The translations under genes were made by a program, and so were the position numbers. A DNA stretch of 64,000 nt from NCBI RefSeq assembly GCF_009720525.1, contig NZ_CP043930.1:2391501-2455500 (forward strand), in the 5' to 3' direction. The stretch is from Gimesia benthica. GTDB taxonomy: Bacteria; Planctomycetota; Planctomycetia; Planctomycetales; Planctomycetaceae. Of this stretch, positions 50,101 through 57,033 are shown in pieces (within the stretch, counting starts at the first letter, position 1; every line of letters starts with the position of its first letter). Under the pieces are notes generated by a model. It had not been told where the DNA came from. It saw nothing but the letters and a program-made list of their open reading frames with translations, and did no database searches.

Positions 50101-50829
50101 ATTCACGGTCACTTTGAATGCGGATTGTCCCCCCAGTTCGATCTGCCACAAATCGTATTGAGGATCGTCTGCTTTTAAGGGACCACTTACATACCCCACT
50201 GTAGTGGTCAACACTTTCCCCCTGGGAATCTTTAAATGAACCTGTGAAACCACCGTTTCCGGAAGTTCAAACTGAAATTCCGTACGCAGCGGTTGCTGCC
50301 TGCCCTTAAGACTCCAACTGCCCTTGAGATCTTCACTGAAGTGATCGACAAGCAGTAAGGTTCGCTGATCGGGGGCCAGTCCCCAGACCGCCTGCTGATT
50401 TCCCCATTTAAGATCATGAACCGCCAGATTCAAATGCGAAAGATCGATAAATCCAGGCTCATTGCGGGAGCAATGCATCACCCAGGTCAACTGTCCGTCC
50501 ACCAGGTGATCTCCCTTCAGCGTGGCTGTATACGTCGCCTGCTGAATCCAGGAATTGGGGGGCGTATTTTTTTTCTTCAACGCTGTCGCTTTGAGGGCTG
50601 CATACTTTTTGAGAGGTACCGGATACCAGTTGGCTTCCGGCCAGCGTGAAGAGTCCTGCCCGGGCACCGTGACTTCTCTGATCCGTGCTATGGGAGAAAG
50701 GTCGACGGTCTGTGGTTCAGCAGCTGGTAACTGGTTCAGCACCAAAACACTGCAGAGTATGGTGAACCACATCCAGAACCGGGTGATGCGCAAGCGCTCG
50801 CTTGTAAAAACAGATCGAACCGCTGTCAT
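44158..50829 (-). CDS. Giant (2223 aa) exported, membrane-anchored beta-rich protein, apparently two fused modules
   Basis: Starts at ATG 50829, overlapping the previous stop (ATGA). An N-terminal hydrophobic stretch (about 17-36, ending PAAE) is a signal peptide or anchor. Module 1 (about 40-970) is beta-rich and contains FELPETVVSQVHLKIP near residue 190; a membrane cluster at about 970-1045 (LLLTLFCGLLLRIF and LLIVMLIPRRFL) closes it. Module 2 (about 1085-2150) starts after another hydrophobic segment (LLLFVVLGYSVATAHAQ) and contains GQFELAIPPVATN near 1275; it ends in a membrane cluster at about 2140-2205. The same plan is found in the upstream gene. No catalytic motif was seen. It is probably a large envelope protein of unknown role. 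The frame is intact across an in-phase G GGG GGA at 49732-49738. Confidence 0.75.
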   Translation of the reverse strand: MTAVRSVFTSERLRITRFWMWFTILCSVLVLNQLPAAEPQTVDLSPIARIREVTVPGQDSSRWPEANWYPVPLKKYAALKATALKKKNTPPNSWIQQATYTATLKGDHLVDGQLTWVMHCSRNEPGFIDLSHLNLAVHDLKWGNQQAVWGLAPDQRTLLLVDHFSEDLKGSWSLKGRQQPLRTEFQFELPETVVSQVHLKIPRGKVLTTTVGYVSGPLKADDPQYDLWQIELGGQSAFKVTVNQAEKPQSAPQQILYHQFAQVGVREDGLRLREDFQIEVLNTPVQKLEFEAPTEYEIYSVNLGNDLSLPFEVKKQQGKQLVIVDLIDPLLGISRPLSIRALSSPSLDNEIEIPRLKLKQAHFLGGTVHLDISSPLETHAIRSSDLRQTGVLIQDEQGEAYDFKQYSPDARLSYQLALPDLNLSAKVHSLVQIEEKSWRLKTRINWSSAAGSTYRLEAMIPAGWEITQVSSPAESSSGNLVWDVERSEKQQKLSVRLPVSVSPEAPYTLEIQARRLVPVATRNMNLFGVKPLGCYSVDRVLEISAPEQVALLFQPDKEVQELTPAELPASWKFPAVNQDDSRYFHLSPYSGTHWGSLRRSDLEQKFEVVASSYIALNDKSIQENFILNCLPPVGGIQRVLVYLSEPGPPVEWTLPASSGLQSRLSIKKLPVSAHQKWYLPNLGELWELSFTAPVFKEIEIRGERQRPFGKNVRASLVFAPQAQPFQGVVRVLNSNELNLRMKTEGLLLPPDSQERTGNQRNQRNYEWNYEQPLGSLTITRASDLPENALEQGTATLVIDSRLGHGNGEPDVHEATITLDLSKTFEDKFLFRFPAAVKLISTSVNDRRITPIEAEGQFLVPLFDQLDTYRITIHYQTQAPENQLTASRQIPFPQINQRVLETDWNFIVPKGIRLLSGPANMVLQEPLPAESLTRRFLGVLGRESTANSTEGTEWNALVLFPVSFGSLETTNITESGILSWMMLLLTLFCGLLLRIFRVGLRDKICIVVALSALLLSWNLSYPLAQISGSCFTGLLIVMLIPRRFLRQEIVKPIEDQSTKAYEQPLSSMYSAARLLLFVVLGYSVATAHAQSGSGPGQTPDSRRRVTLNEMVLLPESIDTSRESYAYLSPQLLQVLENFVNEAAQPEYLLSAAHYQGDIQDNQLLTLQARFSVEIPSERTDVKIQLPIQGGNLSGPESCRVDGKVVPVLLAADGQSILVTVDNEVPPATNSRSASDGPVEAVRPVLPYSYRKHEIELTLHPAVRFSANGGQFELAIPPVATNDFVCAFHEPVQLVELFESTGISRYQLGGKKEFSTFFKENRQLKLKWFNNRDSEVSPLNLSASVLTNADISPSLIRMDVQVKYNVLNGKVDYLFWKLPVGTIVRSIKVAGMTVTPAITRSEDGKQEELLLELSESKEGEFIVDAVLELPVNYGLDSVILPPLDFSSGKLDSQSATIKINSWQVGVRTGPEFDIEQAGALPERVLSISSKTPSKQIESSILKSSALLFQLNQPAQIALKLIPKNPQRSARVNQSLVVNQKNIDWTFAAELRISQAPAFRHTLIVPEALRIESLSVKEEDVERLAHWHRIGNRITLFLKNKTSGLQDLTLKGWLPVRKMGSMSIPNIQIVDVTVDDSILTLFKKPQVDVKLVSSNYRTLQDEAPQPASAEHSTLVGRYQMLNSESGPIQLSLKPRNSVTTVDTLTIVDALEDHRMELTQTLRFTQPVGEVQKPQILIPAEYGDEFSLDGMPYELLDKMADGLQRVELDPTGSPTREKTVTVRGTIIKPLGELTIPPVILENAQGQNHYLLLSDNQEFKLADKKLRKPLAADQIPRWVQARCDSAPHFDCNRVFSTTQLPWRLTPENQKEGVANAESIPFMETEIILSNQDFVHGLTHIRLFNQTSRALTLTWPGKTKLMAVLINGENDTTLKQDTGTLEIPLNGGPQFYNITLFWESYQIEHEYFVDHVWLETPRPVNFPVDQNLVKIVTSENHRTFLTDYVNPFTYYADKLEAQIKIAGIELELSEDGFISPETWDSISREYNELESIATDSRQQRDAVSDELNRFADLRERVFFLRQYVDSDQKAESAPDSFVSQFHQKLEPVSASKIRYYAGPLDSDSDTVPLSAWVIPNLYLNLILGGLGLLILLPILGRCVQSRSADWLNLHPAVALLVLGAIWLFFLSPVYLGLFILATAVLMAYRDREPEIQESNHSVASSTGIPSAQE

Positions 50830-53354
50830 CGGTTCGCCCCGGCTTCTGAGGAAGAGACGGGTTTGTCCACAATTTCAGATCCCGGACGCACTGCTGTAAT
50901 ATCTTCCGGATCGACCTCGGAAGGATGAATTCGCTCTGAGAAGGAAGGCGGCGGAATAAAGTCACTTGGTGCCGACATCGTGAGCAGTTTGGTCTCCTTG
51001 CGTTTGCGGGAAGTCCCGTTAATCACAGCAGCCACAATAGCCAATAGTAAACCGAACACAGCAGGTTGCAGCAATACTTCCACTGGAGCGGTGTACCAGA
51101 GGGCAACTGCAGAAACGACAGTGGTCATGACCAGCAGAACCAGCATGCTGCGCAAAACGGAGATACTCATCAGGATGAAGCCGAGCATAAGGGCTGTTCC
51201 GGCTCCGATGAAGACAATCATCGAACGGGACAATGCCTGAAACTGCAGGCTCGTGGCAGGCCCCAGCCGATAGAACTGATAGTGGTTCACGCCGAGGAAG
51301 TCCTGACGTTCGGGTGGTGCATTCTTCAGTTTTACCGGAATTTCATCTTCGCCTGCGAATTCCCGTGACCAGAAGACTCCCTGATGAACCCAGCTGAACT
51401 GTGGAGTGTAGCCGCGGGGAATTGTAAACAGATGCTCGTTGCTGGGCAGATTGACTTTCCAGAACGTCTTCTCCACCCAGAGATTATTTACGAATTCAGG
51501 AGCGACAACTGACAGCGGACTGAATTGAGAATCGCGCTGGTGCCGCGTTGAACCGTAGTCGATTGTCAGGATATGAGGAGTGGTTTCTTTTTCCTTGGGT
51601 GCGGGTAGTATCAGTTGAAATTCGGTTGCCTGCCCCTGCTGTACCAGGTTCTCTGTGACACGCTGATTATTCCACCAGACCGCTTCGATTTTGATTCCCG
51701 CGTTCTCCGGCAGGCGAAATGCCAGTGTGCGTGGAGATACAGGAAACTGATACTGGGCCCGTGCCAGATATGATCCAGCGGCATCCAGGCTGCAGTCAAT
51801 CCAGGCCTGGCTGATCGAGTAAGAGAATAAGGAACCGGTATCACTTTTTTTCAACTTGAGGCTGATGTCAGCCTGGGGATCGACGGCTCGCCAGAAGGCG
51901 ATGTTATTCATTCCCAGTTGCTGCTGCCAGGCGTCATTCAGGCTGGAGACTTCCAGGTACTGTGTATCTTCCTCATTGGAGAGAGATAACTCAAACTGAC
52001 TTTCCGTAAATGGAACATCATCAGAACGAATCAGAGGTACGTTGAGCTCGGCCTGGGAATCCTGGGGCAGGAGATAGACGGCCGTAATTTTAACGGGGCC
52101 CAGCTGTTTACTGCGAAGAGAGAGCCGGGCATTTTGTATCGGATCGGTATCGTCCGAAGTCCAGGTCGGAACCAGTGGATTCTGTTCGTTATCCAGGTAG
52201 AAGTTGACCCGGTTCCTCAGTGCCTGTGGGACACGGAGACGGATTTCGGAGAGGGGATCGTATTCGATCTGATATTGTATTTCCTGTTCGACCCGAATCT
52301 CGGAACCATCAAGTTCCAGAAGAGCGTTGCTGTTGGCCGTGATCTGCTGATTGTGAATCGAGACGATCGCTGAAAACTCATTGGGGCCCGGCTGGATCTG
52401 GTATTCGGTCTTACGCAGACTCTGAACTTCCGGAGGCAGTTCGAACTGTTTGAGCTGGGCTGAGGGAGACGAGATCACCTGCGTCTTGGGAGCCGGCGTC
52501 AGGTCGGTCACAACGTTCGTATCATTGGCGATGACCAGTGAAGTGGCTGACAGGCTGGGTGCTTTGATTTCGGGTAAGTTAAAGCTGAAGGGTTCACGGT
52601 CTGCAATCACGGGACGTCGGGCACGAAACGTGATTTCGAATGTTCCCTTGGATCGTTTCAACAGATTGATATTCACCCGATTGGGCTGTGAGGGGTCGAC
52701 CACGATGGCTTCTGTCAGCGAAGGCTCCTGCATCAGTTCGAGCTCCCAGCCTTCCTCTGTCCGATTGGGCCAGTCGAGCGAAACTTTATCCAGGGCCCCC
52801 TGAAAGACATTGATCTGCACGCGGGCATCCAGTTCTGCCCGGTTACCAAACATCTGCACGAGGTAAAACGGCTTCGCAGAAAAGTAAGGCTTCACCCGCT
52901 CGATATTCAGCGGTAACTGAAAAGGCTGTTTCAGGAAGCGATAGGAACTGTCCAGATCTTTCTGATTGGCTTTGATTTGATAGACCGATCGGTTCTGACC
53001 TTCCATGCGAAAGATACGATACCCGTCCAGTGTCTGGATATCGATCAAGCCGGTCTGCCGCTTTGCACGGCTGACTTCGAATCCGTCGATCAGGAATTTC
53101 CCACTCTGTTCGGGGAAATCAGTCTCCAGCGTCCACTGCACTTCAATCGGTCCGACCGTGGGCTCAATCAGTGAGACTTCCACCAGATTGTCTTTGATCA
53201 CTTTATGGCTTTTATAGCCATCACATTTCACATCCAGCAGTCGAAATGATTCGGGAAGTTTGACCTGCACATTTTGGAAACTGCCGGTCAGGGCTTTGAT
53301 GGACTGTGTCGCATTGAGTAATACTGAATCGGTTGTGAAATCAGTCGTTAACAA
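50826..53354 (-). CDS. C-terminal part of giant exported protein, paralogous module (separated from its N-terminus by a -1 frame break)
   Basis: Open frame of 842 residues. Its nominal start is a TTG at 53354 with no ribosome site, and the frame is open and protein-like upstream to the G4 run at 53426-53429 (EQLDLSWQPIPDEKKVD). Joined to the N-terminal part by one extra G it makes a protein of about 1135 residues. It is beta-rich over most of its length, with a membrane cluster near the C-terminus (SMIVFIGAGTALMLGFILM, SMLVLLVMTTVVSAVALWY, FGLLLAIVAAVI) and a basic/acidic tail. The stop overlaps the start of the 2223-residue gene. Its fold and order match each half of that protein. Confidence 0.65.
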   Translation of the reverse strand: MLTTDFTTDSVLLNATQSIKALTGSFQNVQVKLPESFRLLDVKCDGYKSHKVIKDNLVEVSLIEPTVGPIEVQWTLETDFPEQSGKFLIDGFEVSRAKRQTGLIDIQTLDGYRIFRMEGQNRSVYQIKANQKDLDSSYRFLKQPFQLPLNIERVKPYFSAKPFYLVQMFGNRAELDARVQINVFQGALDKVSLDWPNRTEEGWELELMQEPSLTEAIVVDPSQPNRVNINLLKRSKGTFEITFRARRPVIADREPFSFNLPEIKAPSLSATSLVIANDTNVVTDLTPAPKTQVISSPSAQLKQFELPPEVQSLRKTEYQIQPGPNEFSAIVSIHNQQITANSNALLELDGSEIRVEQEIQYQIEYDPLSEIRLRVPQALRNRVNFYLDNEQNPLVPTWTSDDTDPIQNARLSLRSKQLGPVKITAVYLLPQDSQAELNVPLIRSDDVPFTESQFELSLSNEEDTQYLEVSSLNDAWQQQLGMNNIAFWRAVDPQADISLKLKKSDTGSLFSYSISQAWIDCSLDAAGSYLARAQYQFPVSPRTLAFRLPENAGIKIEAVWWNNQRVTENLVQQGQATEFQLILPAPKEKETTPHILTIDYGSTRHQRDSQFSPLSVVAPEFVNNLWVEKTFWKVNLPSNEHLFTIPRGYTPQFSWVHQGVFWSREFAGEDEIPVKLKNAPPERQDFLGVNHYQFYRLGPATSLQFQALSRSMIVFIGAGTALMLGFILMSISVLRSMLVLLVMTTVVSAVALWYTAPVEVLLQPAVFGLLLAIVAAVINGTSRKRKETKLLTMSAPSDFIPPPSFSERIHPSEVDPEDITAVRPGSEIVDKPVSSSEAGANR

Positions 53355-54232
53355 GGTCTCGGCTTGAAGAACGGTATCGACTTTTTTCTCATCGGGGATC
53401 GGCTGCCAGGACAGATCCAGCTGTTCCCCAGGCCGAACAGTTCTATCTGGCTCTGATCGTCATCCAGCGACTTCTTGGAGACGGCGACTCCCGTAGGAAC
53501 TTCAAGGCTGATCTGGGGAAGTGGAACGGTCAGTTTAAGGTTGCTGACTGCGGTCTGGGGTAAGACCAGTTGCAGACGCCGGGAAGGCAGTTGCTGTTTG
53601 AGTGAGACGCTCAGTGTCAGATTGAGTTCGTGAGTTCCCTTGCCTTTGAACCACCAGAGATAACCGTCCGTCCGGTTGAAACCGCCCGGGCTCGACTCAC
53701 CTGCACCGTTATAATTCGTCTTAAGGAAAATAGATTCATTCAGTTTCAGAGGCACGCGCACCCACTGATCTGCTTCATTGATCAGGATCACGAGGCGGGC
53801 ATCAAGTATCGCGCGGTCTTCTTTGATGTTTCCCTGCAGGGAAACGGAGGAGACAGCATACTCAGGCGAGGGTGTCGTCTGGGGAGCCTGTTTCTGTTTC
53901 AAATATTCCAGAACCTGATCCAGGTTGAGATTGGGCAGTGGTAAAAACTGGCCATCGGCTCCACGAATATAGAGCCCCTGTTGAGTTGCTTCTTCTGTAG
54001 CCGGTTTGCCTGTCGATTCTGCTGCCGAAGGGGGTGTGCCGTTCTGCTTATCAGATGACGCAGGCTGGCTGGAATTGGGTAGTGTTCTGTCAAACGCAGG
54101 AGAACCAGGTCGTTCCATGGGCGCAGAACTACCACTCCCTGAAGATTGTGCATGCACGTACTCCAATGGAAGCAGCATGCAAAGCCCGTATAGACCCGCT
54201 GCGACTAAGATGAAACGTTTCAGCTGTGACAT
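53348..54232 (-). CDS. N-terminal part of giant exported protein (frame-broken)
   Basis: Reads from ATG 54232 (MSQLKRFILVAAGLYGLCML, signal peptide ending VHAQ); an upstream in-frame ATG at 54301 adds 23 residues with no ribosome site. A Ser/Pro-rich low-complexity stretch (about 30-80) is followed by a beta-rich region. The segment LQLVLPQTAVSNLKLTVP (near residue 222) resembles FELPETVVSQVHLKIP in the 2223-residue protein. After the G4 run the zero frame turns into an improbable tail (NSWICPGSRSP, ending FFKPRPC), whereas the -1 frame continues into the 842-residue frame. The single broken gene heads a two-gene minus-strand operon. Confidence 0.65.
   Translation of the reverse strand: MSQLKRFILVAAGLYGLCMLLPLEYVHAQSSGSGSSAPMERPGSPAFDRTLPNSSQPASSDKQNGTPPSAAESTGKPATEEATQQGLYIRGADGQFLPLPNLNLDQVLEYLKQKQAPQTTPSPEYAVSSVSLQGNIKEDRAILDARLVILINEADQWVRVPLKLNESIFLKTNYNGAGESSPGGFNRTDGYLWWFKGKGTHELNLTLSVSLKQQLPSRRLQLVLPQTAVSNLKLTVPLPQISLEVPTGVAVSKKSLDDDQSQIELFGLGNSWICPGSRSPMRKKSIPFFKPRPC
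53426..53429 (-). other. Frame-break site: G4 run, one G short of continuous reading
   Basis: On the minus strand the zero frame reads CTG GGG AAC AGC; CTG GGG GAA CAG would join the two parts. The equivalent -1 shift would need a GGG slip in the P site and AAC to GAA re-pairing in the A site, which does not fit a canonical heptamer. A single-base deletion, real or from assembly, is therefore the simplest reading. Confidence 0.6.
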
Positions 54233-54399
54233 GTTCGTCAATTGATCCCCAACTTTGGGAGCAGAAAACCTCTGAATCAATTCGACATCAGGCGGCTCCA
54301 TCCGCGTATGCTGACGAATTTGGTCTGGTCAGCCTGCAACCAGCCCTTTTGTAGTCAGACGTATACCCTGTGTTATCAGAAATGCTGTTGACCCTTATT

Positions 54400-54428
54400 A
54401 TCATACGTCGTCTTTTGGGGACATTAAA
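54400..54428 (-). promoter_or_regulatory. Candidate promoter for the giant-protein operon
   Basis: On the minus strand TTTAAT (54428-54423), a 17-base spacer and TATGAT (54405-54400) lie about 100-170 bases upstream of the two possible starts. The -10 matches 5 of 6 consensus bases and the -35 only 3. Confidence 0.35.
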
Positions 54429-54456
54429 GCAGTAATCTCAAAGCTGCCCAAAAAAC

Positions 54457-55257
54457 CTATGTTGTAAGCAATGACTGTAAATCAGAATGTATGTCTGTTC
54501 CATTTGTCGCCAGGATACTGGGGTTTTCGATGGTGAAACTTGCATCTTCAATTGAGGTCACCAGGCCGCCCGCCTCTCTGCAGATCAGGACCCCTGCTGC
54601 CATATCCCAGGGCTTCAGATTACTGGACCAGTAACCTTCGATACGACCGGCAGAAACGTAACAGAGATTCAAAGCCGCAGATCCGGTACGCTGTAGTGTC
54701 TGTGCTGCCGGAAGCACTTTCAGAAATCGATCAATGGAGACATCTCGACCATTGGTACCGACAGGCAGACTGGCCACCAGCATGGCCTGATCCATGGAGG
54801 GGATACGGGAAGGTGAAATGGGCGTTCCGTTCAGTTTCGCTCCGTGCCCCTCCAGCGCTGAAAAGAGCTCATCCCGATTGGGATCATAGACCACTCCCAA
54901 AATGAGATCTCCCTGATACTCCAGGCCGATGGAGACGCAGTAGTAAGGGAAGCCATGCACGTAATTGGATGTTCCATCCAGAGGATCGATCACCCAGCGG
55001 TATCCTGAGTCTCCTTCGTGCCGGGTCAGTCCCTCTTCACCCAGCATCTTATGATCGGGATAGTGTGTGGTGATATGCTCAACGATCGCTTTTTGAGAAG
55101 CGAAGTCGGCGTCGGTGACCAGATCGGCACGTCCTTTTTCTGAAACGCGAAATTCATTGACCCAGTCCTGCAGACATTTCGCTCCCTTTCGAGCTGCGGT
55201 CTCTGCTACCTCAAGCAATTCCGTGGAATGCACTGTTGATCCTTCCGTGAAACACAT
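54457..55257 (-). CDS. Inositol-monophosphatase family protein
   Basis: Encodes 266 residues from ATG 55257, the usual family length; a GTG at 55299 would add 14 residues. The magnesium-dependent phosphatase motifs are complete: DLVTDADFASQ (about 46-56), GEEG (about 79-82), WVIDPLDGTSNYVHG (about 92-106) and the C-terminal KPWDMAAGVLICREAGG. It hydrolyses inositol-1-phosphate or related sugar and nucleotide phosphates (SuhB/HisN/CysQ superfamily); substrate is not decidable. It is cytoplasmic, and the gene stands alone between the giant-protein operon and the tad cluster. Confidence 0.93.
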   Translation of the reverse strand: MCFTEGSTVHSTELLEVAETAARKGAKCLQDWVNEFRVSEKGRADLVTDADFASQKAIVEHITTHYPDHKMLGEEGLTRHEGDSGYRWVIDPLDGTSNYVHGFPYYCVSIGLEYQGDLILGVVYDPNRDELFSALEGHGAKLNGTPISPSRIPSMDQAMLVASLPVGTNGRDVSIDRFLKVLPAAQTLQRTGSAALNLCYVSAGRIEGYWSSNLKPWDMAAGVLICREAGGLVTSIEDASFTIENPSILATNGTDIHSDLQSLLTT

Positions 55258-55862
55258 TTGATTCGTGATATTCTGCGTAAGTGTCGCTCTTCCTGACACT
55301 GATTCCGTCTGGTCCGTTCAGCCAGCAGGGAAAAACCTGCAAAATCGGTCCGATGATGTGGATCGTACCACTTCAACGGGTTTTACCTATTTTATGAATC
55401 GTACAGCGCAGCGCGAACCGTCAGGATTGCGATTTCACAATTCTTTGTGCTCTTCACGAAAACTTCTCCCCTGGCCGGCGGGAGGAATTACCAGTGGAGA
55501 AGTCTCAACGCTCATAAAGATTTAGGTGACTCATTTCAATTAGCCAGTGGTCACAGTCGCTGATCCATGATGTCCCGCTTCCGGGAGGCTCCTGGATTTA
55601 AACAGTGCACATCGGGTTCTCCTGTCTGCGATGATTATGTCGGTTTCAGTGATCGCAATGATTCCCCGGATTGGTGTCGCTTTTTGAAAACAGGTGGAGC
55701 TGTGAAGGTGTGAGATTTTTCCAGATTGAAAGTTTCAGGAGAGAAACGTGAGGTATATTTTCAACATCCGCTGTCATGTGACAGACTGGAATTAATACGT
55801 ATATGAGCTGCCTGAATCGGCAGAAATCCCAAAACCAGACTACTTGATTGAAAAGATAACCG
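55258..55862. other. 605-base intergenic region upstream of the tad cluster
   Basis: Divergent gap between the phosphatase gene and cpaA. It holds a five-pair hairpin near 55572-55586 (TCCCG/CGGGA) and one weak promoter (55778-55805). Short open frames in both strands have no recognisable features. A pilin (flp) gene, which often starts tad clusters, was looked for here and not found. Confidence 0.55.
55778..55805 (+). promoter_or_regulatory. Weak promoter candidate for the tad cluster
   Basis: GTGACA (55778-55783), a 16-base spacer and TATATG (55800-55805) lie 58 bases before the cpaA start. Both boxes are imperfect. Confidence 0.28.
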
Positions 55863-56432
55863 ATGGATTTTGAGCTCACCCAATTATCACTGTATGTCAT
55901 GGCCATCAGCGTGGGGATCTTCACGATCATCGCTGCCATCACTGACTATAAGTCGCGCAAAATCTACAACGTGCTGACAGTCCCCTTCTTTGTGCTGGGT
56001 ATCGTTTACCAGCTGGCCTTCAATGGCTGGGAAGGACTGCTGTATGGGTTCCTCGGATTCATTGCTGGTTTCGGCATCTTCTTTCTGATCTGGATGGCAG
56101 GCAGTGGTGCCGCCGGTGATGTGAAAATGATGGGTGCCCTGTCCATGTGGCTCGGTTTCAGAGCAACGATTGCCGTGATGATTGTCGGCACCGTATTCGT
56201 GCTGGCAGGAACGTTGCTGGTGCTGTTCTGGAGTGTCGTAACCAAAGGTGCCCGAAAAACCAAAGAGAAATACCTGGCGACCGGGAAACAGTTTAAAGGC
56301 AAGAAAAAGAAATACGTCGCAGAGACAGAAAAACAGAAACTGGAACGGGGAATCATGCCGTTCGCACTGCCCGTAGTTCTGGCGACCTGGAGCGTCACGA
56401 CCTGGATGATTATCAAAGCAGTAATTCTGTAA
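55863..56432 (+). CDS. cpaA: CpaA/TadV-type prepilin peptidase (A24 family)
   Basis: Encodes 189 residues. Membrane helices fill most of the protein. The two catalytic Asp motifs of A24 peptidases are visible: ITDYKSRKIYN (about 25-36) and SGAAGDVKMM (about 80-90). The N-terminal methyltransferase domain of PilD is missing, as in CpaA/TadV. A basic cytoplasmic loop (about 128-160, Lys-rich) is an extension. It would process Flp-type prepilins and pseudopilins at the inner membrane. First gene of the tad block; 53 bases before the TadE-like gene. Confidence 0.88.
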   Translation: MDFELTQLSLYVMAISVGIFTIIAAITDYKSRKIYNVLTVPFFVLGIVYQLAFNGWEGLLYGFLGFIAGFGIFFLIWMAGSGAAGDVKMMGALSMWLGFRATIAVMIVGTVFVLAGTLLVLFWSVVTKGARKTKEKYLATGKQFKGKKKKYVAETEKQKLERGIMPFALPVVLATWSVTTWMIIKAVIL

Positions 56433-56485
56433 ACCTGCGAAATGGTCACACATAGCCAGAGGAAATTGAGGAAAGCATTTCTGCG

Positions 56486-56902
56486 ATGAGAGTCAAACGC
56501 AAACAAAACAAACAACGGCCACTGAAAGGTCGGGGATTCCTGAGCATGGAACTGGCTCTGGTTCTGCCGATCTTCGCGATCGTTATGTTCGCGCTGGTGG
56601 AGTTTACGCTCCTGTTTTACGCGCGGGCGGATGTGGTCGAAGCCAGCCGAATCGGTGCCCGTCTGGCAACCATGCCCGGCATCACCCAGCAGAACGTGGA
56701 AGCGGAAGTCAAAAAAATTCTGCCTCCCCAACTGGGACAGGGAGCCGTGATTAAAACAGAAATGGGAAAACATTCGGGTGATGTGGTCATGGTGGCGGTA
56801 AGTATCCCCATGACTCTCGCATCACCCAACCTGCTCTGGCCCGTGGGTTATAACCTCAAGGGGCAGAACCTGTACTCGGAAACAAGAATGATCAAAGAGT
56901 AG
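56486..56902 (+). CDS. TadE-like pseudopilin
   Basis: Encodes 138 residues. A basic N-terminus (about 1-17) precedes a membrane helix with the TadE signature SMELALVLPIFAIVMFALVE (about 20-39), followed by EASRIGARLA. The Glu inside the helix start matches the processing site region of Tad pseudopilins cut by the CpaA/TadV peptidase. The rest is a small exported domain. In Tad systems TadE and TadF/TadG are minor pilins needed for assembly. It lies between cpaA and cpaB. Confidence 0.85.
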   Translation: MRVKRKQNKQRPLKGRGFLSMELALVLPIFAIVMFALVEFTLLFYARADVVEASRIGARLATMPGITQQNVEAEVKKILPPQLGQGAVIKTEMGKHSGDVVMVAVSIPMTLASPNLLWPVGYNLKGQNLYSETRMIKE

Positions 56903-57033
56903 GCTTCCCTCGGGAACCTGCTCGAAAAGTGAACATTGGAAGAATTCGTAAACCCCTCCGACGAAGTAACGGGAGGGAAAGATTAGAAGCCAGGCAGTTG
57001 CCTTGCTGATTTAAAATACGGGAGACTGATCCG

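Noticed and set aside
55265-55525. 86-residue plus-strand frame after the phosphatase gene start
   Set aside because: Overlaps the phosphatase 5' region on the opposite strand; no motif or ribosome site.
55646-55942. 98-residue minus-strand frame upstream of cpaA
   Set aside because: Runs over the cpaA start and promoter region; composition atypical and no features.
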